From: Phycisphaerae bacterium
GTDB taxonomy: Bacteria; Planctomycetota; Phycisphaerae; UBA1845; Fen-1342
Direction of reading: 5' to 3'
DNA: 64,000 nucleotides
NCBI GenBank assembly: GCA_017999985.1
Contig: JAGNKU010000003.1
Location: 307,139-371,138 of the forward strand
Position numbers and translations under genes: made by a program. Shown piece after piece: positions 26,688-34,721 of this stretch (positions are counted from its first letter, which is position 1; the number at the start of each line of letters is the position of its first letter). The notes under the pieces are model-generated. The model saw only the letters and a list, made by a program, of their open reading frames with translations. It ran no database searches and was not told where the DNA came from.

Positions 26688-29600
26688 TTACTCGGGACCG
26701 CTGGCAAACAGGAAGTACGCCTGAACATCCACGAAGTCGACGTCACCATCGCCGTCCGCGTCATACAATTGACACGGCGCGCTGGCTGGCGTGCCGGCGC
26801 CGCTGAAGCAGCGCTGCACGGCCGCGAAATCGACCAGATCGATGTCCGTATCGGGGTCGCTGGACGTCGGGATTGGCGCAAACGACAGGTTGTCGGCGGT
26901 CAGCGCACCGCCGGCGCCCCAGGTTGCGCTGCCCTGTTCCATGCCGACCCCGATGCGCAGCCCGTCCGGCTGACCAGAGTCATCGAGGAAGCCGGGCGTG
27001 GGCCCAATGCAATCCTCGAAGTCCTCGAAGATCACGGTCTGCCAGCCGTTGGTGGGGTCGTTGTACTCCAGCTTGAAGTTATCAAACCAGACGGTGGCAT
27101 TCGCGTCTTCGTACGACTGATCGTGTGTGTAGAGGATGATGGTGAAGTTGTACTTCCCACGGTTCTTGTTGAACGGGGTGCCGACCGGAGTGGCCGTGTT
27201 CAGCGTTCCGCCAACGGCGTGCCACTGGTTGTCCGCGTCGCATTGGAACTCCAGGTTGTGCCCCTGCGTGTCCTCGGCCCGCAGGATGATCGGTCCGGGC
27301 GTGACGCCCCACGTGCCTTTCAGGTCGCACGTCAGACGCACACGACTCAGATCCGTGAGGCTGATCACGACGTCCCGCCAGACCGAGCCGGCCCAGAACC
27401 ACGTGCCGGTGATGCCGCTTACGTCAAGGCGGCCACCTTTCGTGCCCAGCGTCCCGCAACCCTCGCAGCCCTGCACGCTCACTGGCCCCAGGGTGCCGTA
27501 CGACGTGCCGTAAAATGCGCCTTCGCCAGTGATCCCGCGGTCCCAGTTGTAGACCACGGGGCTGGCCAGCACGCCACCGACCGGCGGCACGGTGCTCTCC
27601 GCCGCGCCGAGTTCGCCGCCGATGCGCTGGAAGTTGCCGTCCGCGGTGCCAGCAAACCAGAGCCGGCCCGTTTCCAGCTCATACCCCTCGGCGGCTGGCG
27701 TGATGTACAAGTTGTCGATCGTCAGCTTGCCGCCCCAGTCCCAGCTCGTCGCCGTACCCTTCATGTAGACGGCCACGGTGAACGGGCCTTTGTTCGGGTC
27801 GAACACACCGTCGCCGCTGCCGAAGGGACCCGCAACGTTCGTGTTGGACAGCGGGCCGCCCACGCTCTGCCAGGTGTTGTTGGCGAGCACGTCAAAACCG
27901 ATGTAGTCCTGGTCTGCGTCCAGGATCCGCAGCTCATAGTGGCCGGCTTTTTCCAGCAGGCTGGTGGACCACGTGCCCTTGATCGTCGCGGTCAGGTTCA
28001 CGTTGGCCAGGTTCGTTGAGGCGAGCAGTTGGTACCCGAAATTCGCCTGCACCCACCAGTACGACGCCGAGTCGTTCCGCGAGATCTCGTGGGCTTCAAT
28101 CACCGCCGCCCCGCCCGGGTTGCCGCCCGTCGTCACGCCACGGGCCCAGATGCCACCGTTTGGCACCGTGACTACGCAGCTCTTGGTGCCCGCGACGGCG
28201 GTTTCATCTTGCAGCCCGCTGTCCCAGTCGCTGGAACTGCCGGAGCTGCCACCCGCGTTCACGAGCTGCGTCACCTGGCCGGTACCCGTCACCGTCGAGA
28301 AGTTCTGATTCAGCGGCGGGACGATGCGGTAGGCCTCGACCCGCACCTGGTAGGCGCCGCCTGGCTGCGTGCCCGCGACATCGGCCCACAGCGCGAGCTG
28401 CCGGGGGTCCGCCACGACCGGCGGGGTGATATCGCTCCAGCGCATCGTGTTCGCCCAGTTGCTGCCGTGCGTGAACGAATTGCTGAAGTAAATGTCATCC
28501 ACCTGCAGGGCGCCACCGGTGCCCCAACTGCTGTCGTACCCGATGATGACGCGCAGCGTTGGGCTGCTGGGGTTGAAGACGCCCGTCGCCGGTTGGGAGT
28601 TGGCGTCCATCTCGATGGCTTCATCGAGCGTGCCGCCCAGAGTGACCCATTCACCCGTGGCCGCCCCCACGGACGGAAAGACCAGGCGGTTGCGGCGCGA
28701 GTCCTCGATGCGCAGGTTGTAGGTGCCATACTGCTCACCCTGGCCCGGGTCGACCACCCCGCGCACCCGCGCCGTCAGGCTGTACGCCGTGTAGTCGAAC
28801 TGCGGCGCGCCGCTGATTGCCTCCAGCGACACGCTGTCGATGTAAACGGAGCCGCCGCCCGCGCCATCCACCTGGAACTTCGCCCGCACGTAGAATGTGC
28901 CCGGCGGTGCCGACAGCTGCAACGGCGTGTTGAGGAACCACTGCTCCAGGGGTGTGTTCTCGTCCAGGATGACCTCGCTGACGCTGTCCAGCTCCACACC
29001 GTTCACGTCCAGGAACGACAGGATCATGTCCAGGTGCTTGCCGCCGTACAGCGGCTCGGCGGCGCGATGCCACGAGTAGCAGGTCAGTTCCCAGGTCTGC
29101 CCGGGCGAAGCCATCACGTCCTGCCACAGCGCGCTTGTGCCCCACGTCTTGATGATGTAGGGCGGCGAGACCGGCGGCATCGTGTAGCCCGAGCTGACCG
29201 GGTCCATGATCACGACCGAGCAGTAGCCCGTCGTGCAGTTGCCCGACCACTGCCAGCCGGTGGGGGGCGGCCACCAGAAGTTCCAGTCAAACCCGGAATT
29301 CTGGAGCACTCCGCCGCCGCCGGGAAAACCGGTCGGCACCAAGAAACTCAGCCCGCCGTACCACGCGCCCGAGGCCCCGTGGACCACGATCTCGCCGGCG
29401 TGATCGCTGTAACCGCTGTTCAGCGCGGCCTGCGCGGCGACCGTGCCGTTCAGCGTGCCGCCGTCACGCGTGGCAAAAAACGCGCTTTCGGCCGCGACTC
29501 CGTCGTCCCAGTTCGGCGTGTTGCCGGATACGTTCGGGACGGTGCCGTCGCTCGTCAGGAACACGCCGCCGCCGGTGCCCGTGGCGGTCGAAAACGGCTC

Positions 29601-29897
29601 ATCCAGCAGGTCGTGGCTGACGTTGCTGACGATGAGTTGCGCGGCCCCGGACCCGTTGACGCCGGCACCCGGCTGGCCGTGCACCTCCATGTCAGCCTTT
29701 GCATACCGCGCGGTGTAGCCCCACACGGTTTCGTTGAGCAGCCCGGAGTCCCATTCGTCCAGACCACCGGAGCCACTGCCGCTTAGAAAGACGCCGCCAC
29801 CGCTGCCGGTGACGCTGTCGAAATTCTGATGAAAGACCTGTGCTACGGCGGGCAGGCCCAAGACCAGCGCGCCCAGCGCGGTGGCTAGCGTTTTCAT
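26688..29897 (-). CDS. Giant modular secreted protein with repeated beta-sandwich units and dockerin-like C-terminus
   Basis: The 1069-residue protein starts with a signal peptide (TLATALGALVLGLPAVAQ). It is built from repeats. One unit begins like NFDSVTGSGGGVFLSGS and ends WDSGLLNETVW; at least three further variants follow (FSTATGTGGGVFL, NFSTVTGTGQVTQL, and a diverged one with YNWDRGITGEGAF). A second unit recurs three times with WVTLGGTLDEAI, WQSVGGPLSNTN and WHAVGGTLNTAT and ends with GGALQVDDIYF-like strands. These look like CBM-type jelly rolls. The last 60 residues are dockerin-like (DPDTDIDLVDFAAVQRCFSG, DADGDGDVDFVDVQAYF). No catalytic domain was recognised. Confidence 0.65.
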   Translation of the reverse strand: MKTLATALGALVLGLPAVAQVFHQNFDSVTGSGGGVFLSGSGSGGLDEWDSGLLNETVWGYTARYAKADMEVHGQPGAGVNGSGAAQLIVSNVSHDLLDEPFSTATGTGGGVFLTSDGTVPNVSGNTPNWDDGVAAESAFFATRDGGTLNGTVAAQAALNSGYSDHAGEIVVHGASGAWYGGLSFLVPTGFPGGGGVLQNSGFDWNFWWPPPTGWQWSGNCTTGYCSVVIMDPVSSGYTMPPVSPPYIIKTWGTSALWQDVMASPGQTWELTCYSWHRAAEPLYGGKHLDMILSFLDVNGVELDSVSEVILDENTPLEQWFLNTPLQLSAPPGTFYVRAKFQVDGAGGGSVYIDSVSLEAISGAPQFDYTAYSLTARVRGVVDPGQGEQYGTYNLRIEDSRRNRLVFPSVGAATGEWVTLGGTLDEAIEMDANSQPATGVFNPSSPTLRVIIGYDSSWGTGGALQVDDIYFSNSFTHGSNWANTMRWSDITPPVVADPRQLALWADVAGTQPGGAYQVRVEAYRIVPPLNQNFSTVTGTGQVTQLVNAGGSSGSSSDWDSGLQDETAVAGTKSCVVTVPNGGIWARGVTTGGNPGGAAVIEAHEISRNDSASYWWVQANFGYQLLASTNLANVNLTATIKGTWSTSLLEKAGHYELRILDADQDYIGFDVLANNTWQSVGGPLSNTNVAGPFGSGDGVFDPNKGPFTVAVYMKGTATSWDWGGKLTIDNLYITPAAEGYELETGRLWFAGTADGNFQRIGGELGAAESTVPPVGGVLASPVVYNWDRGITGEGAFYGTSYGTLGPVSVQGCEGCGTLGTKGGRLDVSGITGTWFWAGSVWRDVVISLTDLSRVRLTCDLKGTWGVTPGPIILRAEDTQGHNLEFQCDADNQWHAVGGTLNTATPVGTPFNKNRGKYNFTIILYTHDQSYEDANATVWFDNFKLEYNDPTNGWQTVIFEDFEDCIGPTPGFLDDSGQPDGLRIGVGMEQGSATWGAGGALTADNLSFAPIPTSSDPDTDIDLVDFAAVQRCFSGAGTPASAPCQLYDADGDGDVDFVDVQAYFLFASGPE

Positions 29898-29906
29898 TTC
29901 ACCCTC

Positions 29907-30575
29907 TTAGCGGCTGCGCCGCAGGCACAGAACCAGCGCCAGCATGACCAGACTGCTGGGCTCGGGGGTCAGGTTTGCGGTGTCATACTGGAACCAGTGG
30001 GTCGTGGCGTTCGGCGCCGGCTGGCCCCAATGCTGCATGCCCAGCACCGCACGCACCGCCACCGTCCCGGGCGGTGCGATCCGCGTCATCTCGCGCGGCA
30101 GGAACGTGTACCAGTAGTAGAAATTGTACGTCTGCGAGCCGTTGTTCAGCATGTTCCAGTCGGCGTCGTAGAACTCGAGCTTCATGAACGCGCGGTCGCC
30201 CGGCGGGCCATTCGGGTGATCGTTGATCGTCCAATAGCCGCCGTACCGGATGTACGCCGACAACGTGTACGCGACACCCGGGTAGGCCGGCACGGTCTGA
30301 TGGATCGCGGCGTAACCCTTGCCGGTGACGCCCAGCTCCTCGGACCACAGGCCGCTGTGCACTTCGTTGGGGTCGTTGGTCATCTCGGCCCACGCCGTGC
30401 TGCCCGTGTTCGGCTCAGTGTACAGCGCCTTCACCCAGCCGTCCGGCAGCATATCGCTGTCCCCGTCGATCTCCATGCCCGGGTTGTACAGCAGGTTTGC
30501 CGACACCACCGGGTTGCCCAGCAGCAGGACGAGCCCGCCGACCAGGCACCACAACGCTGTTCTTGTCCCTCGCAT
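29907..30575 (-). CDS. PEP-CTERM sorting-signal protein
   Basis: The 222-residue protein has a signal peptide (LVGGLVLLLGNPVVSA) and a jelly-roll body (LLYNPGMEIDGDSDMLPDGW, RAFMKLEFYDADWNMLNN) resembling CenC-type binding domains. It ends TPEPSSLVMLALVLCLRRSR: the PEP motif, a hydrophobic helix and an Arg cluster, which is the substrate signal for exosortase/archaeosortase processing. The protein is therefore probably delivered to the cell surface. No exosortase gene is in the window. It precedes the giant dockerin gene by nine bases. Confidence 0.85.
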   Translation of the reverse strand: MRGTRTALWCLVGGLVLLLGNPVVSANLLYNPGMEIDGDSDMLPDGWVKALYTEPNTGSTAWAEMTNDPNEVHSGLWSEELGVTGKGYAAIHQTVPAYPGVAYTLSAYIRYGGYWTINDHPNGPPGDRAFMKLEFYDADWNMLNNGSQTYNFYYWYTFLPREMTRIAPPGTVAVRAVLGMQHWGQPAPNATTHWFQYDTANLTPEPSSLVMLALVLCLRRSR

Positions 30576-30737
30576 GTCTGCTCCTCTCGCGTGTCTCTCT
30601 TCGCCGCGGCGCGCCTCCTGCGGCCACCGCTGCGCCTCGGATGGTTCCGAGTCAGGTTGAAGTGACCTACACCTGTTTCCTCATCAAGGTGTCCTTGCGA
30701 CTCGGCCCGGCGTACCAAACGCCGCGCCGCTTGTTGC

Positions 30738-31850
30738 CTAGTCCCGCGCGCCGCCGTTGGTGTACGGCGAAACGCGCACACGCGGCGTGTAGCGCTTCGG
30801 GAGCGCGGGCCGCTGCGTCGTCGCCCGCGACCACTCGCCCATTGGCTTGGCCCGGTCACCGTGACAATCCGCGTACAGGATGTTCACGGCGCCGTCCGGG
30901 TGCCGGTTGGTCGGGATCCGGGGCCCCATGAACTGCACGCAATTTCCCAGGTACGGCCCCACGGCGTCGTCGTTCGGCGCGCCCAGTTGCCAGCTATTGA
31001 ACAAATTGGCGTCGTCGCCCACGTTCGCGGTCTGCCCGGGCTTGACGCCGTTGTTCGCGCCGGCATCGATGAGCAGCGCCACCGTCGCCGGCTGGTAGAT
31101 CAGTTCCATGCGGCCGCGGAGACGTTCACCCGGAGCGCGGTAGCAGGGGCTGCTCGGGCCATACTGAATCCCGCCGACGCATTCGTAGCACTCGCCGGCC
31201 TCGTTTGTCGAGCGCCAGCAGGCCGGAAAGCGCACCGGGGTGGCCGTATCCTCGATACCGGCGATGTCCTCGTTCAGGCCGTAGCTCAGCCGGCCCCAGT
31301 ATGAGACCCCGTTGCCCCCGCCGCCGTTCGGATCCGGCCCGATCAGTCCGGAGGCATCGCGCGGAAAGTAGGGGGTCGCCACCTGGACCTGGTCGGCCGG
31401 GCAGACGGCTACGGGGAACTGGTTGCTCATCCGGTCGCGCTTCGACGCCGCGTCGGGCCGCGTGGACCGCGCGCCCCAATCCCAATTGTTGCGGATGCCC
31501 AGGCCGCTGCCGCGTGCGAGGGCCACGGGCCAGGACAGCAGCTCGCCGCCGTCACCGTACATGAACTTGGTCTTGCCCGGGTCGGCCTGGACCAGCCCGT
31601 TGGCCGTGGACGCGATCTGGAACCGGCCCTGGCGCTCGAGCGAGAAAGTGTGGGTCATCTGACCGAGGCTGCGCACGTTCGATAAGCACACGGTGGACTT
31701 CGCCTGGTTGCGCGCCCCGGACAGCGCCGGCAACAGAATACTGAGTAGCAGCGCGATGATCGCCACCACGACGAGGAGCTCGATGAGCGTGAAGCCCGTC
31801 GCGCCCCTGCAACGACTTCTGGACCCCGTTACCCGAAAGACGCCTGCCAT
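30738..31850 (-). CDS. Prepilin-type N-terminal methylation protein (type II secretion/pilin-like)
   Basis: The 370-residue protein carries a class III prepilin signal, [20 protein letters not shown], with Glu at +5 and cleavage after the Gly, and [18 protein letters not shown] right after the helix as in planctomycete pseudopilin-like proteins. The C-terminal end has the [19 protein letters not shown] segment typical of that group. In planctomycetes these proteins are abundant and their function is unsettled; possible roles are secretion pseudopilins or surface binding proteins for glycans. The ATG at 31850 with GGAG upstream is preferred to a TTG at 31874 that would overlap the lacI stop. 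Confidence 0.85.
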   Translation of the reverse strand: MAGVFRVTGSRSRCRGATGFTLIELLVVVAIIALLLSILLPALSGARNQAKSTVCLSNVRSLGQMTHTFSLERQGRFQIASTANGLVQADPGKTKFMYGDGGELLSWPVALARGSGLGIRNNWDWGARSTRPDAASKRDRMSNQFPVAVCPADQVQVATPYFPRDASGLIGPDPNGGGGNGVSYWGRLSYGLNEDIAGIEDTATPVRFPACWRSTNEAGECYECVGGIQYGPSSPCYRAPGERLRGRMELIYQPATVALLIDAGANNGVKPGQTANVGDDANLFNSWQLGAPNDDAVGPYLGNCVQFMGPRIPTNRHPDGAVNILYADCHGDRAKPMGEWSRATTQRPALPKRYTPRVRVSPYTNGGARD

Positions 31851-31870
31851 GCCTCGCTCCGTCTCGTTGC

Positions 31871-32947
31871 TCAAGAAGACCGTGTGCCGCGCTTGCCATT
31901 CCCCCCGGGCCCCGTGACCTCACCCGCGTGCCCGCTGTCCGGCCGTGGCGCTCCAGTTGACTCGTTGATCTCGAAGAACCCGGGCAGCGTGATCTGCAGC
32001 GGCGTCGCCGCCTGCCCGGCCAGAATCTGCTTCAGGGCCTGCCCGGCCTTGGCCCCGACGTCGAAGGCGTTTTGGCATACGGCCGTGAGCGTCGGGTGCA
32101 CCGTGTGGCGCAGGTCCGTGTCGTCGACACCCATGATGGACAGGTCCTGCGGCACCCGGATGCCCAGCCCGTGGGCGGCCTTGAGACCGCCGATCGCCAG
32201 CAGCCAGTCCGCGAAGTAAATCGCCGTGGGCCGGTCCCGCATGCTCATCGTCATCTTCAGCACGGTGGCGCCGCCGGCCACGTCTGCCGGGTGCCGGAAG
32301 ACCAGATCCTCCTCGAGCGGCAGGCCGTGCTTGGCGAGGGCCTCGACATAGCCGTTGTAGCGGTCCAGATGATCGTGGTCGGGCACGTTGTGCGTCGCGA
32401 ACGCAATGCGTTCGTGCCCGAGCGAGATCAGGTACTCGATGGCCCGGATGCTGGCGGACCGCGAATCGCAATCCACATAGCTGATCCGCTGGCCGGCCTC
32501 GAACCGCTCCGAGATCACCACGTGCGGGAAGCCCAGCTCCGCCATCGCGGCGCACACGTCACGCGACTCCGACATCGTGCGCACCACTACGCCCAGCATG
32601 CCCATCCCGGCGATCAGTTCCGCGTATTCCAGGTCGGATTGCCGGCGCCGCTGCGGATTGAGAATGACGACGCTGTACCCGTCGGGCTGCAGACACTTGG
32701 ACAGCCCGTCGAGCACGGCGGCGTCGAAGGGATGCGAGAGGGTCTGCTCGCCGATGTACACGAACCCCACGAGGGCGGCGCCCCGCTGGGGCGTCGCGCG
32801 GAAGTATCCGGAGCTGTTGGCCACCGCCAATACTCGCCTGCGCGTGTCGGGACTGATGCCGCGTTCGTTGTGGAGGGCGCGCGAGACCGTCGCGATCGAC
32901 ACGCCCGCACGGTCCGCGATCTTGCGTACAGAAGCCATAGTCTTCAT
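31871..32947 (-). CDS. LacI-family transcriptional regulator
   Basis: The 358-residue protein has the LacI helix-turn-helix at 5-55 ([20 protein letters not shown] and the hinge region) and a periplasmic-binding-protein-like sensor domain (about 60-330; [21 protein letters not shown]). It should bind a palindromic operator as a dimer and respond to a sugar. It is the first gene of the minus-strand operon that continues with the prepilin, PEP-CTERM, dockerin and transport genes, so it is the likely regulator of that locus. A palindrome lies just downstream of its promoter. Either ATG at 32947 or 32938 could start it. Confidence 0.9.
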   Translation of the reverse strand: MKTMASVRKIADRAGVSIATVSRALHNERGISPDTRRRVLAVANSSGYFRATPQRGAALVGFVYIGEQTLSHPFDAAVLDGLSKCLQPDGYSVVILNPQRRRQSDLEYAELIAGMGMLGVVVRTMSESRDVCAAMAELGFPHVVISERFEAGQRISYVDCDSRSASIRAIEYLISLGHERIAFATHNVPDHDHLDRYNGYVEALAKHGLPLEEDLVFRHPADVAGGATVLKMTMSMRDRPTAIYFADWLLAIGGLKAAHGLGIRVPQDLSIMGVDDTDLRHTVHPTLTAVCQNAFDVGAKAGQALKQILAGQAATPLQITLPGFFEINESTGAPRPDSGHAGEVTGPGGNGKRGTRSS

Positions 32948-32990
32948 CTACTTAAGGCGCGGACGGGCAACCCTGCGACGCGGCAGTTGC

Positions 32991-33008
32991 GTTACGCGCC
33001 CGCGTAAC
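32991..33008. promoter_or_regulatory. Perfect 18-bp palindrome, candidate LacI operator
   Basis: GTTACGCG and CGCGTAAC flank a central CC. The palindrome lies about +10 to +27 from the predicted lacI start and 44 bp before the first lacI codon, a natural place for autoregulation. A LacI-type operator often has a central CG, so this one is not fully typical. Confidence 0.45.
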
Positions 33009-33024
33009 TGATACGGTACACGCC

Positions 33025-33053
33025 ATGCTAACAAGCGTAACGGCCAGCGTCAA
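33025..33053 (-). promoter_or_regulatory. Promoter of the lacI-led operon
   Basis: On the minus strand TTGACG (33053-33048) and TAGCAT (33030-33025) are separated by 17 bp. Transcription would begin near 33018. The spacing and -35 hexamer are close to consensus; the -10 is a four-of-six match. Confidence 0.5.
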
Positions 33054-33173
33054 GGGGGTCGCGCAAGTTTTCCACTTGCCGCCCGCGCAATCCCGGATTG
33101 CTTATGGGAATCAGGCCCCAGCCCGCCGCCAGCAGGTGTATCGGTACTGTAACGGTACATGCGATCGTATCTA

Positions 33174-33186
33174 GGTACGGCGTACC
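33174..33186. promoter_or_regulatory. 13-bp palindrome GGTACGGCGTACC
   Basis: A perfect inverted repeat GGTACG/CGTACC with a one-base centre sits upstream of the lacI promoter. A related GTAC...GTAC pair (33144-33158) lies 16 bp away. Possibly a second regulator site; function unknown. Confidence 0.3.
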
Positions 33187-33287
33187 GGCATTGCGGTCCG
33201 CAACCGGCGGCGCGAGACCCGATCCGCACGCCGCGGCGCTGACCTACGCCGTGACGCGCAGCAGATTTGCCTTCTCGTGGGCTGCGG

Positions 33288-34604
33288 CTAGTAGAACAGG
33301 AACGGCCACCAGTTCTTCATGGGCTGGCCCTCGTCGTCCTTGCACGCATTCCCGTGGCCCGGGATGTTCTGCCGCCAGTAGATCAGCCACGGCCCCATGC
33401 AGTCGGGCGCCAGCTCGCGGTAGCGCGCGAACTTCGCGCACGTCCACGGCTCGGCCAGGTCATGGCCATCCGGGCCGTCCCCCAGCCGATAGTGCTCAAT
33501 CGTCGCGCGCACCGCGAACGGGCTGTCCAGGTCGTAGTGCCGCCGGCTGTTCGGCGTGAAGTGCACGTTGCCGCCCACGCAGTAGTAGTTCTCGATCCGG
33601 TATTCCTGCTTGCCGTCCGTGACGACGGCCGTCTTCTCGTCCGGGTAGGTGATGCCCTTGCCCTCGCCCCACAGCGGGTAGAACGAGATCCAGGGCAGCT
33701 TCCAGCGTTTGTCCAGGTCGTGGCTCGCGAACTCGTAAAAGTACTTGCGGTAGTACGGAATCACCGCGCTGTTGGCGGTGCCCTCCATCGCGTGCGACAG
33801 GCTTTCGACGTTGCAGCCGATGCCGCGCTCGCTGTTGATGAAGCTGATTCGCAGGCTGCGTCCGAACCACGGTTCCGCGGGGTCGCCGCCGTTGCCGGCG
33901 TGCCGGTGCTCGTCCCCCACACGTTCGAACCGCTCGTTGTAGACGGGCTTCCATTCCGTGCACTCGTACGGGGCGCCGGCCTCGCGCTGATACGCGAAGA
34001 ACCACAATTCGTGGATGATGCCCCGCGCCACCAGCTCATTGAGTTTCAGGAACCGCTTGGGCTCCTGCGGATCGGTGTAGCCGTAGTACTCCGCGAACTG
34101 CTCGCTGTAGAGCTCTTTGTACGCGAAGTTCATCCCCTTCGCCGCCGCCCGCGGATATCTCGTCGAGTTGCCATCCGGGGTCGGCGTCTTGGGATCGGCG
34201 TCCCGCAGGTCCACGAGCCTGGCGATCTGCCATTCAATGAACGGCTCGGCCTTCTCGTCCTTGTAGCCGTGGTAACGCGTCCCCTCCGTCAGCGCCGCCG
34301 CCAATTGCCCGGCCATCTTCTCGGCTTTCTCCATGCCGAACCCGTTGGAGAAATTCAGCACCAGCACGCGCGGCCGCATCTTGCGCAACGAGTCGTGGTG
34401 CGCCACGAGCCACGCATCCGAATTGGCACGACTGGTCTTGTTCGGCCAGATTGTGAGATCGTTAGGGTACTCCGGCGCCGCCGGCTCGGCCTGCGGCGGC
34501 TCCGCTCGGCCCGGCGCGTGCGGGACCAGCAGACTGATGAGTAGCGCGCCCGCGAGGGAAAGCCGGGCGTTGGTGTGACCGAGTAAACCGCCGTGCATCT
34601 TCAT
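33288..34604 (-). CDS. Secreted protein of unknown function
   Basis: I do not recognise this 438-residue protein. It has a signal peptide (LSLAGALLISLLVPHAPGRA) and a globular body rich in Trp and Tyr. Recurrent landmarks are MRPRVLVLNFSNG, NELVARGIIHELWFFAYQRE, RISFINSERGIGCNVESLSH and the C-terminal WWPFLFY. There are few Cys residues (for example in CVGGNVHF). No Asp box, zinc or hydrolase motif stands out. The ATG at 34604 follows GGGAG; the upstream ATG at 34691 lacks one and would spoil the signal peptide. It is followed (upstream on the strand) by the DUF4838 gene after 117 bp, so both may belong to a sugar locus. Confidence 0.5.
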   Translation of the reverse strand: MKMHGGLLGHTNARLSLAGALLISLLVPHAPGRAEPPQAEPAAPEYPNDLTIWPNKTSRANSDAWLVAHHDSLRKMRPRVLVLNFSNGFGMEKAEKMAGQLAAALTEGTRYHGYKDEKAEPFIEWQIARLVDLRDADPKTPTPDGNSTRYPRAAAKGMNFAYKELYSEQFAEYYGYTDPQEPKRFLKLNELVARGIIHELWFFAYQREAGAPYECTEWKPVYNERFERVGDEHRHAGNGGDPAEPWFGRSLRISFINSERGIGCNVESLSHAMEGTANSAVIPYYRKYFYEFASHDLDKRWKLPWISFYPLWGEGKGITYPDEKTAVVTDGKQEYRIENYYCVGGNVHFTPNSRRHYDLDSPFAVRATIEHYRLGDGPDGHDLAEPWTCAKFARYRELAPDCMGPWLIYWRQNIPGHGNACKDDEGQPMKNWWPFLFY

Positions 34605-34721
34605 TGTGCGACTCCCATCTCCCGCGTCATCCGCAGGCGACCGCGTGACGTTAGCACCCGCCGGCGCACCATTCGCCCGCGCCGGCACCATGGTAAACGA
34701 CCAGCTTCCGGCCCGCCTGAC

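Larger units (their letters stand above)
32948..33287. other. Gene-free region upstream of lacI
   Basis: The region holds the lacI promoter and several palindromes, described separately, and the far end is the 3' side of the unknown secreted-protein gene at 33288. No protein-coding frame is supported. Confidence 0.45.
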
